Shown one piece after another: positions 33,808-46,459 of a stretch of DNA of 64,000 nt; positions within the stretch are counted from its first letter, which is position 1; every line of letters begins with the position of its first letter. The notes under the pieces are model-generated. The model was given only the letters and a program-made list of their open reading frames with translations. It did not search any database and was not told where the DNA came from. The stretch comes from Lindgomyces ingoldianus (lineage: Eukaryota > Ascomycota > Dothideomycetes > Pleosporales > Lindgomycetaceae), in contig NW_022985169.1 in assembly GCF_010093535.1 (NCBI RefSeq), positions 282,652 to 346,651 of the forward strand. Reading direction: 5' to 3'. The position numbers and the translations under genes were made by a program.

Positions 33808-35296
33808 TTTCTATAAATAAAGAGAATTGCAAGAGATAGAAATACTGGAAGGAATGCGAACGCGGAATTGGAGGTAGGAATGCGGCGAGATAAATACCGA
33901 GGTAGTCCGTGGGATTGACGAGCTAGTCGAAAAGGGGTTAGAGCTCCTCCAACGGATCCCCGACACGGGGAGAATGCCGGTCGAAAGTTTTGCCTCGACT
34001 CTTTCCGCAACCAGCTCCCTATCAATGGAACTTGGTGCCTTTTATGTATTCACCTTCAGTTAAATATTCAGCAACACAGTCAGATATCGGGCGATCGCAC
34101 GATAGATGGTTCGAGCTGACGCTTGTCGGACGCCGAAGTGTAAATGGCTGTGCCCTCCCCGACTGATGACATTGGCCATCGACAAGCAAGCGCAGATGAA
34201 GGTGCGATACATGTGTGGAAATATATACCTGGCCTCTTTCTCTCTTTCTCTCACTCCCCTTCATCCACTCCAAACAATCTCCGCTTGCAGCATTAAGTCT
34301 TAGACACAGTGTCTCAGCTTTCTCATGGCTGCTTACGAAAATAATTCTACTTAAATCCTTTCGGTGTTTTTAGTTATCGCAATTACATACCTAGAGTCCT
34401 AGTACAACCCTCCGAGATTTCACCCTTCCCATGTCATGTGACTTGACATTTTTCAATCTGCCCAGGTAGACATGTCTTCATACCTGGCTTCGGTTACAAT
34501 TCCTATGCTCATCCACACTGAACATATTGGCCCTCACCGTGTCTAGTTCGGCCGTAAGATTCAAGCATTTGTATGAACGCAATCAGCTGTGTTCGGTCAG
34601 GCACAGATTCCGGTCAATGATTAGGTTGGGTGTTTCATACTCAGACAGCCAATGCTGTCGCTGAGGAGGGGGGTACATGACCGTGATTCCGGAAACACTT
34701 CGAAGACCACTAGCAATCTCGTACTAATTCGATTCCAGCCCACCAGGCAGTAAGGGACAGGCGCGGATCTTTGGGAATTGCGGTCCTCACATCCGAATAA
34801 AGTCCACCCTTTACGACGGTGAGAAGGGAAATGCCATTGTGTTCAATCTATGTCAACTCTAACAACTCTATACTCGGATTTTATAACATGTTTTTGCATA
34901 GCAGTGGAAAAAACTAGGGTGAATGTGTCTTATCAACCTCCTCGCTAGAAATAAGTAAGGACTTAAGAGGGTCCTAGTGACATCGCAAATCAGATACTTG
35001 TTCTATTCCTATTCAGTACTTGGAGCAGGATTTAGGGAAGGCTAATGTTTTGCTAGTACCAACTCAGCTCCCAAGCAACCGCCACATAAACGCCACAAGA
35101 CATGCATCAGAGGAGGCGCCCAATGGAAGATACCACACGAACACAGATTTCTCTAGCTGCTGACGCATAAAGCCTCGACACTACTCCATGCCCCTCATAT
35201 TATTCAGTCTTTATCTTCCTCTTTCCAGCCTGATGATGACAAGCACTACCTAAATCCTACCGTGGGCATCGTCCATTCCCACCGACGACCTCTCAA
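33808..35296. other. Intergenic
   Basis: Upstream region of the flavocytochrome gene and beyond. The minus strand 34273-33795 has short frames only. Pyrimidine-rich TC runs at about 34232-34270. No gene recognised. Confidence 0.4.
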
Positions 35297-35640
35297 AATG
35301 TCCCTCATCCTCCTCCTCGATTCTCGGAGCGTTTGCCTCCGTGAACGCTGTTGTCAGCCTTGTAGGGGCTATTTCCAGTTACCGCCTTGTTGTCAAGTTC
35401 TGCACGTTCGGATACTTTAGCAAGCATGAAGAGTCCTGGAGATACCTTTAGATCCTGCCCATAGGAACAGCTTGCAGCAAACGCAGTTGTTGCGCATCTC
35501 ATCCAGAATGCGCCTGGCTACTCTGCCACATTTTTGATTGCGGAAATGGTGTGTTTTACACCGCACGCCCACGGCTCCCCTGGATTGTTCTTTTGCTTCT
35601 TAGTCTACCAAACCAGCAATATCGATCATCCTAGTAGCGT
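35297..35640 (+). pseudogene. Multi-span membrane protein relic
   Basis: Plus-strand reading gives LGAFASVNAVVSLVGAISSY, FCTFGYFSKHEESWRYL, a stop, then after a frame change LAANAVVAHLIQNAPGYSAT and, after another, VLFYTARPRLPWIVLLLL. Together these look like successive membrane spans and loops of one fungal integral membrane protein, broken by a stop (likely TGG-to-TAG) and two frameshifts. Family not named; I recognise the pattern but cannot assign it. Nothing clear follows to 36404. Confidence 0.5.
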
Positions 35641-36404
35641 GCATCAGCTCTGTCATCAAGAATTCCAGAGATCGTTCCTGGGTTGATTTCTCTTGCTATC
35701 ACCGGCAGGACTGTTCGATTTGGAGCCGTTCATGGGTTCTATCAGGTTAGAAGTGAAGGAAACAAACTCCTTTCATCAAGCGCCAAAATGATGTATGGAG
35801 GCGCGATATTCTATCCCAACAGTGCCTGCTTCACTCCAATAAGCTTTGGTACCACTCTCTCCGCACATCTTAACCATATTTCCAGAAGCCGCCCTCGCAA
35901 AAATGCTTAGTATCTAAACGAACGCCAATACGTAATAGCAACAAATATTCTTACGAAAGACTATGCATTTCCGTTTCTAGAACTCCCAGTCCTCATCCAC
36001 GGATTTGAGGACTATTAGCGATCGCTGCTTTGGTGTTATACAAACCGGCCATGCAGTCTTACCTGATGAGCCTAACTTACAAACCGACGTTACAATCCTG
36101 TCTTGGGTATCTTAATTCTTCCTTTTCTTGCTCTTGAAGAATGTAGCCGGGATAACTCATAAATGCAATTGCCATCCTGACTGCAGCATGCTCGAAAATA
36201 CTGCGGAATGCCATTAGAGATGATCTAATTGATTAAGTCGTTTGCTAGAATAAGAGATAACGCCAATGGGATGCCAGCTTCTATTCTCAATGTATGCCAT
36301 TTGGTGAAATGCAACCTCAGCATCTACTTTATCCCAATGATCTACAAAACTTCATCCACATCCCTACTAACTAACTCTCACAACGGCCCCCTTTGCCCTT
36401 CCCC
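35641..36404. other. Interval without a supported gene
   Basis: Short frames only. It forms the 3' flank of the Ca2+-ATPase gene. Part may belong to the membrane-protein relic to the left. Confidence 0.35.
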
Positions 36405-39400
36405 TCAAAGATCTCTATCCCCACTCTCCGCAACCTCTATCTCCTCCGACAGTTCATTCTTCGGTCTTAGCTTCCTGATCACACAATGTGTCCACCGACT
36501 AAGCGACTTATAGACAACCATAAACGGTCTCCCAACAAAGTTCGCCGCAACTTCAAACCAGCGATCTGGAAACAAGCGTAAACAAACCCCCCACGGAATA
36601 CACAGTATCGAAACCACAATACTAATTCCCCACTGCGGCCCATTCAATGCAACAATACCAAATGCGGTACTCCCAAAATACACAATCACAACCTGAGAGC
36701 CTACCATGACCACGTTCAGGCTGATGAAGAAGTAATTCTTATGGATGTTTGCGAAGATGTTGAAGTTATTATCGAGGCGTCGGTTGTTGTACTGGTTAAA
36801 GATTTGCAGCCAGACGAACATGTTGAAGATTATTGAGCGCATTTCGGCTTCTGTGTAAGAGAGGAATTTGGGGCCGGCGAAGTGGAGGATGAAGGTTGAG
36901 GTGACTTGGAAAATGGCTTGCCCGATGATCATTTTCCACATCGTTATTGAGATTATGGAGGCACTGCGTGGGGTAGGTGGGCGGTCAAGGATTTCGTCGG
37001 TTGGGGCGTCGGTGGAGAGGGAGAGGGCGGCGAGGGAGTCCCTGGGTTTAGGATGTTAGTGGGGAGTTGGCGAGATGATGGAGGGTTGTATTGTTGTCTT
37101 ACATGAAGAGGTTGATCCAGAGGAGTTGCACAGCTGTGAGGACGGAGCGCATTTCGGGATCCTCGACGGCTGAGATAAATGCGACGATCATGGCGGTAAT
37201 ATTGACGGTAATCTGAAATTGGAGGAATTTCTGCACCGCATCATTTACTGCGCGACCCCACATCAGAGCCGTCAGAATGGAGGCGAAATTGTCATCCATG
37301 AGGATGATGGCTGATGCTTCCTTGGCAACCTCAGTACCCGCAATACCCATGGAGAAACCGATGTCTGCAGCTTTGAGCGCCGGCCCGTCGTTGGTGCCAT
37401 CTCCTGTATTACTATTAATGATGTAAATCCCGGAGTTGGAGACGCCTACCAGTTACAGCGACGATACCGCCGAGCTTCCTGAGTCGAGTCACCAAGATTC
37501 TCTTGTCCTCTGGCGACGACCGAGCCAAGACTTGAAGTCGGGGAAGGGTAGCGTCCAAGTGCGCATCACTTAGTTTCCTAAACTCAGGACCTTCCATTAC
37601 AATGCCATCCGTGTATATACCACAGTCTGCGGCAATTGATTTTGCTGTGACGACGTTGTCACCAGTCACCATTCGCACGACAACACCTGCGTGTTTACAC
37701 TTTTTGACAGCCTCAGGAACACCAGGACGGATCGGGTCTTGAATGCCAACGACACCAATGAAAGTCATGCCATTGAGCAAAGCACCAAGATTCACAGCTA
37801 ACGTCGGGTCGTCCGGATTCTCGATTCCTCGCGGCGGCCACTGTGCGAAGTCTTTGTAGATGAGAGCAATGGTACGAAGAGATTGCTTGGCGTAGGACTC
37901 AATGGCAGTTGCAATACGGTTTGTTTGAGAGCTGTCCATTCGAATATTGCCGGTTGCTAGTGCTATTTTTGATGAATAGCTGAGCAGAATCTCTGGGGCA
38001 CCCTTTACCAGTAAGCGGAAAGTCCCATCAGGAAGTTTCTGAACAGCACCCATACATTTCCGTGCCGAATCGAAGGGAAACATCTGCACCATCTGCGCAT
38101 TCGTTCTTTTTTGAGCAAGAGATTCCATTCCTAAGACACTCTTCGCAAATCCCAACAAAGCTGTTTCGGTCTTCGAGCCTACGAAGCCGAACTCCCCTCC
38201 GTCCCCCTCGAAAGCTGTGGAGTTGATGGCAATGGACTCGACGAGAAGCAATTTCTGTTGCGACGTTAAACGTTCAGCGAACTGCAACGACCGGTTTTCT
38301 GTGCTACCGGGGTTTTTGTCATTAAAGGAATCTTCCCCAAAGGTGCCGGAAACGACTGTCATCTTATTCTGAGTAAGAGTACCAGTCTTGTCTGAACACA
38401 CTGTGGTTGCGTTGCCCATGGTTTCGCATGACTTGAGGATACGCACAAGGTTATTCATTTTCACCATCTGAGTAGTGGCAAACGCAAGGGAAAGAGTAAT
38501 GGCAAGAGGAAGGCCTTCGGGGACTGCCACCACGATGATCGTGATAGAGACGATGAGAATGTCCATGAACTTTGAGGCTTTCTCGGTCGGTGTAAGTGGG
38601 CTCCGGGGAAATGTACCGATAAAGCGGAAGAGAAGGACTAGCAGAAGGAAGAAGGATGCAGCAGATGCAAGCTTTGCAATAGCCCCAGCGAGGCCATCCA
38701 GCTTCTTCTGTAGAGGCGTGGGTTCCATATCTTGGCGCATGGCCATAAGAATCTTGCCGTACGATGAGTTGATGCCGACCGAGGTAACGAGATAGGTTCC
38801 AACGCCCTCGAGTACTTTGCTACCGGAAATGATGAAGGGATCGAGGTCTTTAGATTCACTGTGGCCACGTTCTAGAAGGCGAAGAACTTGCTCCCCGCCA
38901 GTTTTCCTGAGCTGATCGGACTCGCCTGTTGCAGAGGATTCGTCACATTTGACGTTGTGACCAGAGATAAAGATTCCGTCGCCAGGGGTGAGGTCGCCAG
39001 GTTCCATATGCAGTACATCGCCGACGAGGATGTCGTAAACAGAGATAGTGAAGGATTTGCCAGACCGAATGACCTTGACTGCGCGGTCTTCTTTCTTTGC
39101 GTTCAGTTTTACGAAGGCGCGCTCTTTCTGATAATCGTTCAGAGCTCCAACCAGGACCACCACTACAATAGATACACAGATCGCACAACCTTCGATCCAG
39201 TCCACTGAGGGAGGCGCATTCAGGCCATGGTCGACACCAAAGGTTTCATATAGGCCAAGAGCAAGGGATATGACGGCCGCAACGGTTAGAAGAATGAGAA
39301 TGTTCTCTCTGTAGTACGCTTGCCACATGAGCGTCCAGAACGAAATTGGCTTCTTGGCCGGGAGGGCGTTGGTACTGTATACTCTCTTCCGGTCGTAGAA

Positions 39401-40114
39401 AGTTTCCCCAGAGTGTGACCCAACACTGGCAGGACCAAAGTCTGTGATGTCGACATGTCTCACATTAACTGGATGAGGGAAGCCTTTAGTATCTGTTCTT
39501 CCCAGTTTCTTATATTGCTTTGTAACTTCCTCGAATGACACCGAGCCTGGGAGCTCTGTCTCTTCTAAGCTCAGTCCCGTATCTACATTGGTTCGAAGGC
39601 CAGTCTCGAGGCCAGTTAGCCCACCAAGAGCGATGAATGCAGGTAGCGACTTTGGATTCAACAGTTTGTTTAGTTGACCAGGAGAAAAGGCAAACTTGTT
39701 GTTGAGGACGGCGAAATCCTTTTCTGATCCTGGGTCGGGCTTAAGAGCATCACCGTTTCGCTGCGAGTCAAGCGTGAATGGGCTTGTCTCGCTCACGACA
39801 CTATGGTTTGAAGCACCAGCTGATGTGGATGGAGCGAGTGTTGCTTCGCTAACGGCCCTGCTTCGGCTTACAAATGTATTCGGGATAGACACAGCGCTTA
39901 GGTTGCTTATTGATCTGTCGCGGGTGTGTGTACCATTGAAAGATCTTTCTGTGACTAGAGTGGTGGGAGAGACGTTCTCGGATAAGGGGGTAACGGTGTC
40001 GTCGGTGTTCATGCGCACAGGGGTTCGTGGTACTACAACATGGATTTGAGGAAGGGGTGGCAGAGTATTACTTTCTTCGCGTCCAGGCATGTTGTAGGAC
40101 GTTGAAGAAGCCAT
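36405..40114 (-). CDS. P2B-type Ca2+-transporting ATPase (PMC1/PMCA family)
   Basis: Seen: exons 40114-37450, 37403-37103 and 37041-36405 with introns 37404-37449 (46 nt) and 37042-37102; total 3603 nt, 1200 residues. A long Ser/Thr-rich N-terminal extension (about 260 residues) precedes the pump. Core motifs in order: [20 protein letters not shown], the actuator [31 protein letters not shown] (M4 Ca2+ site), [16 protein letters not shown] (phosphorylated Asp), [40 protein letters not shown] completed across the first splice, and the M5-M10 region ([40 protein letters not shown] across the second splice). Known: ATP-driven export of cytosolic Ca2+ into the vacuole or out of the cell. The PEGLP and DKTGT sites are intact. 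The start is set by the first Met of the frame. Confidence 0.95.
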
Positions 40115-41579
40115 GCTCGATATACAAAGTGATAAGAGTATGGAGGGATATCACGGCCGGTCGTGCATAAGGTGAAAAGATGCAAATAATAGAGGAAAAT
40201 AGAGCTTGCTGATCAGAGGGAATATTGCATCGCAGCTCATAATATAAGTATGCACAGTTATGTACATATCTATGGCCGACTTGTAGGTCAGATTGGGCAT
40301 GCCCAAGACAGCAGGCGCGGAAGCCAAGACCGTCTTCCGCTGCTTGGCCCGCATCTTGATGATAGCAAAGCTAACATTTTGAGAGTAAGCTTCTTACCTA
40401 TCTATTTGAATTGGAGAGCTGAGATATTGAAAATTCGAGGATACAATGCCAAGATTCTTGAAGGGCTATGCCTGAGACGAGTTTCCTCTCATCATGCCTC
40501 GTAGATTTAGTTACTCATCCACAAAAGTGTAGAAGGGATAAAGTGACGAATTGCATCGGTTTGAAACAGAGGCGAGGAGTTAGAATAAAAATTGAGGAGA
40601 GAAAGGAGAAGTCAAATGCTTGGTCAGAGAGTCCACAGTAACAAGTAGGTCCAAACGAGAGAAAGCGCATGTAAAGCTTCAGATGCAGGCGCACATGACG
40701 TTTCTTTGCTGCCGAATCCTGAGGCTAATCGTGTCTCACAACCAGTGTAGGAGTTGACTTGATTCCAAGCGGCAGATAGTGGATAGTAGAATGGCCTTTC
40801 GAGTAAAACTGCGAGTTGATTCGAGTGGTGAGAGATCTGCCTTAGTATGCATTTCAGGAAAATGCCTGACATAAAGCGAGAGAGTACCGTGACAAGACCA
40901 GGATAAGGTGCATTCCAGAAGGCTGTAAATTCCGATCGAACAATGTGGAATACAGGAAGGGGCTGATGGTATGCCCAATGGGCAAATATTAGCCATGCAT
41001 TTGCTGTCTGCGAGGTCAACTCCAGACGAGGGAGCGCCATTTGGACTGTATGCAGGTGCGGAGGATGGCCGCTGCTTGGCAGTCAGCCTTGTGCTCGGCT
41101 GTAATTCGAGGGAAACGGTTGCTTGAGGGATCTCGAAGCGAGGTGCATGATTGGCGGTTGAAACAGACCATGAACGGGAAAAGAGAAACCAGGGGAAACC
41201 TTGGATGGAGACTTGCGATGCGCCAGTTGACTGGTCGACGGTTGGGGAGGGTAGTGAGGGGAGGAACGTTTGAAGTGTGTGTGAAGCCAAGACCCTAAAA
41301 TGCGGCGATGCAGGAGTCAGTCACGGGCTTCGTGGGGCAATTCCGACAGTGTCGAAGACTCGAAGAACTCCTCTCCCTCTCACCCTTCATCTCGGAGTAT
41401 CAAACAAACATCAATTTCACCATCCGCTCTATCCATATTCGCAATATTCGCCTGGTGCGCAATTTTGCTGAGAATCAAACCCCAACAAATTTGCTCTCGG
41501 GTCACTGAACTGCCGGAGCGGCATCTCCGACAGCATCTCAGCACCATGTGTCCATTCAGTAAGGGGATACAATCTTTAT
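40115..41579. other. Divergent intergenic region
   Basis: Lies between the starts of the Ca2+-ATPase (minus) and the zinc-cluster factor (plus), so it should hold both promoters. Frames of up to 184 codons exist on the minus strand (41290-40736) but have no domain, no membrane or secretion pattern and no splice support. Confidence 0.45.
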
Positions 41580-42975
41580 TTGGATATATCACTAATGAGC
41601 GCAGGCTCTGTGCCCAGCATTGAGGGTCCCTCCCGCTTCTCACCCTCGGCCGTGACACAATGGCAACAATCACGACGAAAATCCGTGTCAAACGCCTGCG
41701 AGCGATGTAGGCGAAGAAAAATTCGGTGCGATGGCGACACGCCATGCGCAACTTGCAGCCGTTTCTCGCTGGCATGTGTGCGGAGTCAAAAGTCGAAAGA
41801 GAGTATACAATCGTAAGTCACTGCCTACACGTGACTCCCCACATTTACTAACTACTCGTCCAAGGGAGCACCAAGTCGCCTTAGAAAATCGAATACATCA
41901 ACTAGAAGCTCAGTTAGCTGCCCATATGAATGCGCCGATGCATGGTATGGAGTCCATTAGCCAATCTCTCATTGGAGGACAAGCGGCTTTTGACTGGCAA
42001 AGTCCACCGCAGCTCACCCTGGACACAAATTTTTCCACGCCATTCAATCCGGACACCGATATTGACATGGCTTCTTTCTCCGCGACTAGTATACCGTCCA
42101 TTGCAATTACGAAATGCGAGCCGACGCCCAACGACACCTCACCGTCATCGCCCGTACCTGACTTTTGGGACGGCACAACTCGAGCGTCATCACCTGAAAT
42201 GCTCCCCACGTCAGCACCGCAGTTCGCTACAAGCGTTGTACCACCTACCGGTGGCAAGGCCTTCTCGCCGCCCATAACCCCCCATGTGGCGCCGTCCTGG
42301 GAATTCCTTGCACAAGAGAGTTCAGGCCATCTTAAGCCAAACACCACGCATCCAAAAAGCACCTCTCGACGATCTTCCGTCTCATCATTCTCTCTCGATA
42401 ACGAAGATGCTTCTATTTCGCCATTCCCCGACTTTGAAAGTCAGATTGAGATGCCTCGGCTGCCACGCCAAGGCATATTTGCCCCTAGAGTCGATAGCCC
42501 AACGGCGATGAGCTCTGGTCCAAACTTCACCGACCGTAGTAGAGCCATCACGTCCGCACCCTTCCCGAGTCGGTTCGAAGCTGAAACATTGACTGGTGTG
42601 TTCCTTAATCATATCGCAGCCTTTGAGTCCAAACCGTATGCTATTACTCCCTCAATATTCCGACAGATATTCGACACAGTATATCCTGATCCGAATCGCG
42701 GCCCAGCTTTCGATACATCGGTCTCGGTTGGCATGGCTCGCTTTCATGTCTTCTTTGCAATGACCATTGGCATGAAAATTAGAATCCAAGGAACTGCCGA
42801 AAGCAATTCGTTACTGGAGAGATGTTATGAATTAGCAATGCAACAAACATCTTCAGCAACCTTCTGGCAGGAGATAGGCGGCGTTGAAGCAATACAGCTT
42901 CTATCTATATTCTCCTTGTTGGGGAGAGAATCCAATTTCGAGCCCAAGCCTCTTCAGCAGTCCTGGTCTTGGTGA
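41580..42975 (+). CDS. Zn2Cys6 (C6 fungal-type) transcription factor, short or truncated
   Basis: Seen: exon 1 41580-41812, intron 41813-41864 (GTAAGT, branch site TTTACTAAC, acceptor CCAAG), exon 2 41865-42975; 447 residues. The zinc cluster spans residues about 40-66: CERCRRRKIRC then DGDTPCATCSRFSLAC, exact Cys spacing 2-6-5-2-6. The splice joins it to a dimerising coiled coil (HQVALENRIHQLEAQLAAHM). A Ser/Pro-rich linker follows, then the start of the fungal-specific regulatory domain (AETLTGVFLNHIAAFESKPY, ITPSIFRQIFDTVYPDPNRG, LLERCYELAMQQ, VEAIQLLSIFSLLGRE). Odd: the frame stops just after QLLSIFSLL, where full-length relatives go on for several hundred residues. Either a genuine truncation, an unrecognised intron near 42920-42975, or a decayed 3' half. 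The start could also be Met 6. Confidence 0.85.
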
Positions 42976-44780
42976 TGGGGACGACTACTCTCCTGCTGGA
43001 CAGGTGATCCGATGTTTCAGGCGTTGAAGCAGAAGAAATTCTTCTGTTTTTGTAGCAACTGGATACTTCGCACTATCGCGATAGATTACTATTGATGTAC
43101 ATACGACCTACGATACCGATAGACTGGAAATGGCTCACAACGTTTGTTTTCCTCTCTGGTTCCTCTTTAAGCGCTTCCTCTTATGAACCCGCTAATTTCG
43201 TAGTATAGCCGATTCCATGGGAATCCGATGCACGACGCTCGACTATCGCAAGGCTTGGTGATATCATGATGTGCAATCAAACTTCAAGCATTTCTCAGTA
43301 GCTGTTTGCCCTTATGTCCGCTTCTTCTGTGTAGACGTCCGGTAAAACCGCCCTTTCCCAGTCTCTACTATAATGAATCAACTCTAACGCTTCTAAAGAA
43401 ATAATATTTCCTCTTGGAGCCCTTTTAACTTTACTACGGCATCGCATAGTACCTTTATCAACGCTCCTATCATCTGGTTGTCTGCCAGATTGCTTGAATA
43501 GCACAGGACCAATCCTACAGCCGATATCACTCTTTAACTTGTCTAGCGGAATCAGCAATATGGCCACCTGGAGGACGCAAAGATGAGGCGAAAGCTACGT
43601 TAGGTGATAGGAGTAGTGATGGTGACGGGAAGGATGAGTGCGGAGAAAAATACGACGAAGGAGAGGAAAAGAAAATGAAATGATCTCAAGGTCATACGGA
43701 TCACACTCTGTCAGATTAAGAGGGTGGCGAACCCGATTTGGCAAGATAAGGCAAAGAACGATGTGACGATGCACGGTATGAACTTCACGGAATGAAACCT
43801 CGACAAGAGAACCCAGAAGATAAAATAAACCGGAGTGCGACTGTGGCAAGGGTTGGAGAGTGAGGTCAACAATTAGAACTCTTAATGGACATGTGGGTTC
43901 TGGTACCCTAGCTTGGATTCGCTGCGGATAGGGGCCGCGGGTGACAATAGCTCGATTACCATGCTGAAAGAGCTAGAAATGGGTGCCTAAGATCCCGAGC
44001 CAGCAAAAGAAGCTATTCGATCCCATTATAGATAGTGTGATGTGCGATGGCGAAGTGGACGAGCTCATAATAAGCTCATCCGCCATGAGCTGAAGGCTGC
44101 GACCCAAGTGGGGAGATTTGCACCTTTTCTTGACACGACTCGGCTCGGCCTGGTACGAGGCTCACTCGGAAAACAATCTCGGAGACATGGGGTCTGAAGT
44201 CGAAGCTGCGGCAACGGCAATTACTACAGAAAGAAGCTTGAGCAAGCGAAGCGATAATAATATTGTGGCTCGACTTCGAGGTTCAAACTCTTAAGCGAGG
44301 CCATGTTGTTCCGAATTGGGTAAGCCAATATATCAGGTGATAAACACCTGCCCAATAATATCTCTCTTTCCCTTCGGTCAGGGGGCAAAGCCTTTTTAAC
44401 TTTAATACCCGGGGTGTGAAGCTCATTGTGGAGGCGGAGCAACGGCCGGAGTGGAGAGTTGCCATTTCTCGGACCGAACGTCAATAACGAGGCCGAGCAT
44501 CCGCCCTATGGCCCTTTTGATAGGCCGTGTGCTCATTTCTAGGCACATACCGTCCATGACAGTCACAAGGCTGGCAACTGTCTCTGCGTAGGTATCTGTT
44601 AATCCTGGATGGACACTTTATTCTTCAGCGATGGCGCTAGCATGGCGCTAGCATGGCGCAATATCTCTTATATGGCCTGAGACGTTCATGAATGCGGCTC
44701 TCCAGTTGCTTGGCTATTAGTATAAGACAGACTTCGATTCTATCCTAAGAGGTCTCGAACGCACCGATGACCCGGAAAGG
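42976..44780. other. Intergenic; one weak minus-strand frame
   Basis: A minus-strand frame at 43567-43295 (includes RAPRGNIISLEALELIHYSR) looks more protein-like than its surroundings but has no family I recognise and no flanking exon I can join. An 11-bp unit (ATGGCGCTAGC) repeats at 44631-44660. No other gene supported. Confidence 0.35.
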
Positions 44781-45451
44781 ATGGCGTATCAAAGAGACAA
44801 CGAACGGGAAACCTATAATTGGGCCATGGTCAATGAATGTAAGTTTTTACTCATGACCAAGTCAACCAAAGGTCATCATAAGCACTCATACTTTCTTCAG
44901 TACGCAGGCTTAATGACAACCTCGACGAATTGAGACAAATCTCCCGGACCTCTCTTGTGCCGCGCAATAGCTACAACAACCCCAACGGCTACAACCCCCA
45001 GCAATCCGATGGCGGCTCTTACAGAACCCAGGGCTTAATAAGACGTATTAATAATACCGATGACGAGGTTTTAACCCTATCAGACCGCTCGTCAGCGTAC
45101 GGTAGACCTTCATATTCGATTCCATCCTCGTCAAGCCAAGCCACCATGACCAGCCGATCATCCAACGCATCTAAAAGAGAGAGAGCTTTGAACGGAAGCG
45201 ATAGAGTTGCAAAATACTTGATGGCTGGCGGCACAGCAGCAGTGCCATTTTCTTTACTTGACCTATCTGGGACAACAACGATTGCTTCAGCTGGCGTAGC
45301 CGCAGTCGGGGGCGCATTGCAGCTGGCGGTTTGGTTTTGCAAGAAATGCAATAGACAGTATGAGAGAGCTAAGGTGTCTATTTCAGAGAAAAAGGCCAGT
45401 GTGAAGCATCGGATGGGTCTTTGTGATGGGTGTTGGAGGTGTATGGATTGA
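44781..45451 (+). CDS. Hypothetical protein with coiled coil and possible C-terminal membrane segment
   Basis: Seen: exon 1 44781-44838 (MAYQRDNERETYNWAMVNE), intron 44839-44900 (GTAAGT...CTTCAG), exon 2 44901-45451; 202 residues. The splice restores NELRRLNDNLDELRQISR, a charged helix. A Ser/Asn-rich stretch follows, then a weakly hydrophobic segment (SGTTTIASAGVAAVGGALQL) and a Cys-containing end (WFCKKCNRQYERAKVS, GLCDGCWRCMD) with CxxC pairs that could bind a metal. The frame extends upstream of the ATG to an acceptor-like TATTAG at about 44719 (YKTDFDSILRGLERTDDPER), so a further 5' exon is likely and the true start may be earlier. Family not recognised. Confidence 0.6.
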
Positions 45452-45967
45452 GATACGAGGGCTCGGCCTCCAGGGATTGCGTCCTGAGGAGGGTTTGCGC
45501 ATCAACATGAAAACTCAGGATTGGTTTCCTACTTGACTTACTTTTTAAAGCTTTCCCAGGAGCCTCAATGATCCATTATTCTCAATAGCCCATGTATGAT
45601 ATGCTCAGATAGACAGGAACAAAACTAGACTAGGAATTCCACAAGTCGGGAGCATAGGAAGCCTAAAACGGTGTTTAGGACGTTATTGAATAACGTGGAT
45701 CATCACTAGGGTAGGGTTTATCTGTTAAATTACTGATTTAGCTTAGGAAGGCGTAACTGGGGCTAAATTTCGGTCCCGAATCACCATGTCTTGTTCAACG
45801 TTAGAACACAAGGTGCAGTATTCACTCTGAGCGATTACTGAGAGATCATATTTGCAGTAACGGAGCTCTCCAAGCTCTATCCACCTACACTCCTTTGACT
45901 CACTGCTACTTAGCTACGCCACCTGCTACGGCCCAGAGCCGTCGCTGGCCTTAAGTCACATGACAGG
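45452..45967. other. Flank of the hAT insertion
   Basis: No gene. Ends with ATGACAGG (45960-45967), the left copy of the 8-bp target duplication. Confidence 0.6.
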
Positions 45968-45999
45968 CAGCGTTCCCAACCGTACGTAATACGTTACAA

Positions 46000-46459
46000 C
46001 TCGCCAAATTAATAGTTGTAACTTCTTAGATTGTAAGTACGTTTTAACATAAGCATAATATTTAAGTCTACTTATAAAGCGTAACTATTATAATTTATAT
46101 TTCTTTTATATTTTAACATTTTATAAAAAGTTACATTGTAACAGCTTATATATAGTCTACTAAAAATAATAATTTACTATAAATATAGTGCTAACATAGC
46201 TAGTTTTTTTATAGTTAAAAAGCCTTAATTATTAAGCTAAAAAGCTTATTTTTGTTATAAGTAATAGTTCTTTTACTGCTACTAAAGCTCCTCTTACAGT
46301 TACAGCTTATAGATAGAATAAATAAGAAGTTAAAAGTAATTTTATATAGTGTAGAATAGGTAAGCTGTCTAACTTATTTTTACTATGTAAAAGAATTAGT
46401 AAATAAAAGGCTATTATTTTTAGCTATAGTAACATCTTTACAGTAACTATTATAGTATT
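46000..46459 (-). pseudogene. hAT transposase, C-terminal dimerisation part (RIP-inactivated)
   Basis: Minus-strand translation gives YSTLYKITFNFLFILSISCN followed by CKRSFSSSKRTITYNKNKL, which is the hAT C-terminal dimerisation signature (in relatives YPxLxxMALDxLSIPAMS...ERxFSxAKxxIxxxRN). Met, Asp and Glu residues are replaced by Ile, Asn and Lys, as G-to-A changes predict. Confidence 0.82.

Noticed and set aside
40736..41290. Minus-strand frame of 184 codons upstream of the zinc-cluster gene
   Set aside because: No domain, low-complexity Ser/Pro content, no splice or conservation signal; probably chance.
43295..43567. Minus-strand frame of 90 codons
   Set aside because: Looks mildly protein-like but no family is recognised and no exons can be joined.
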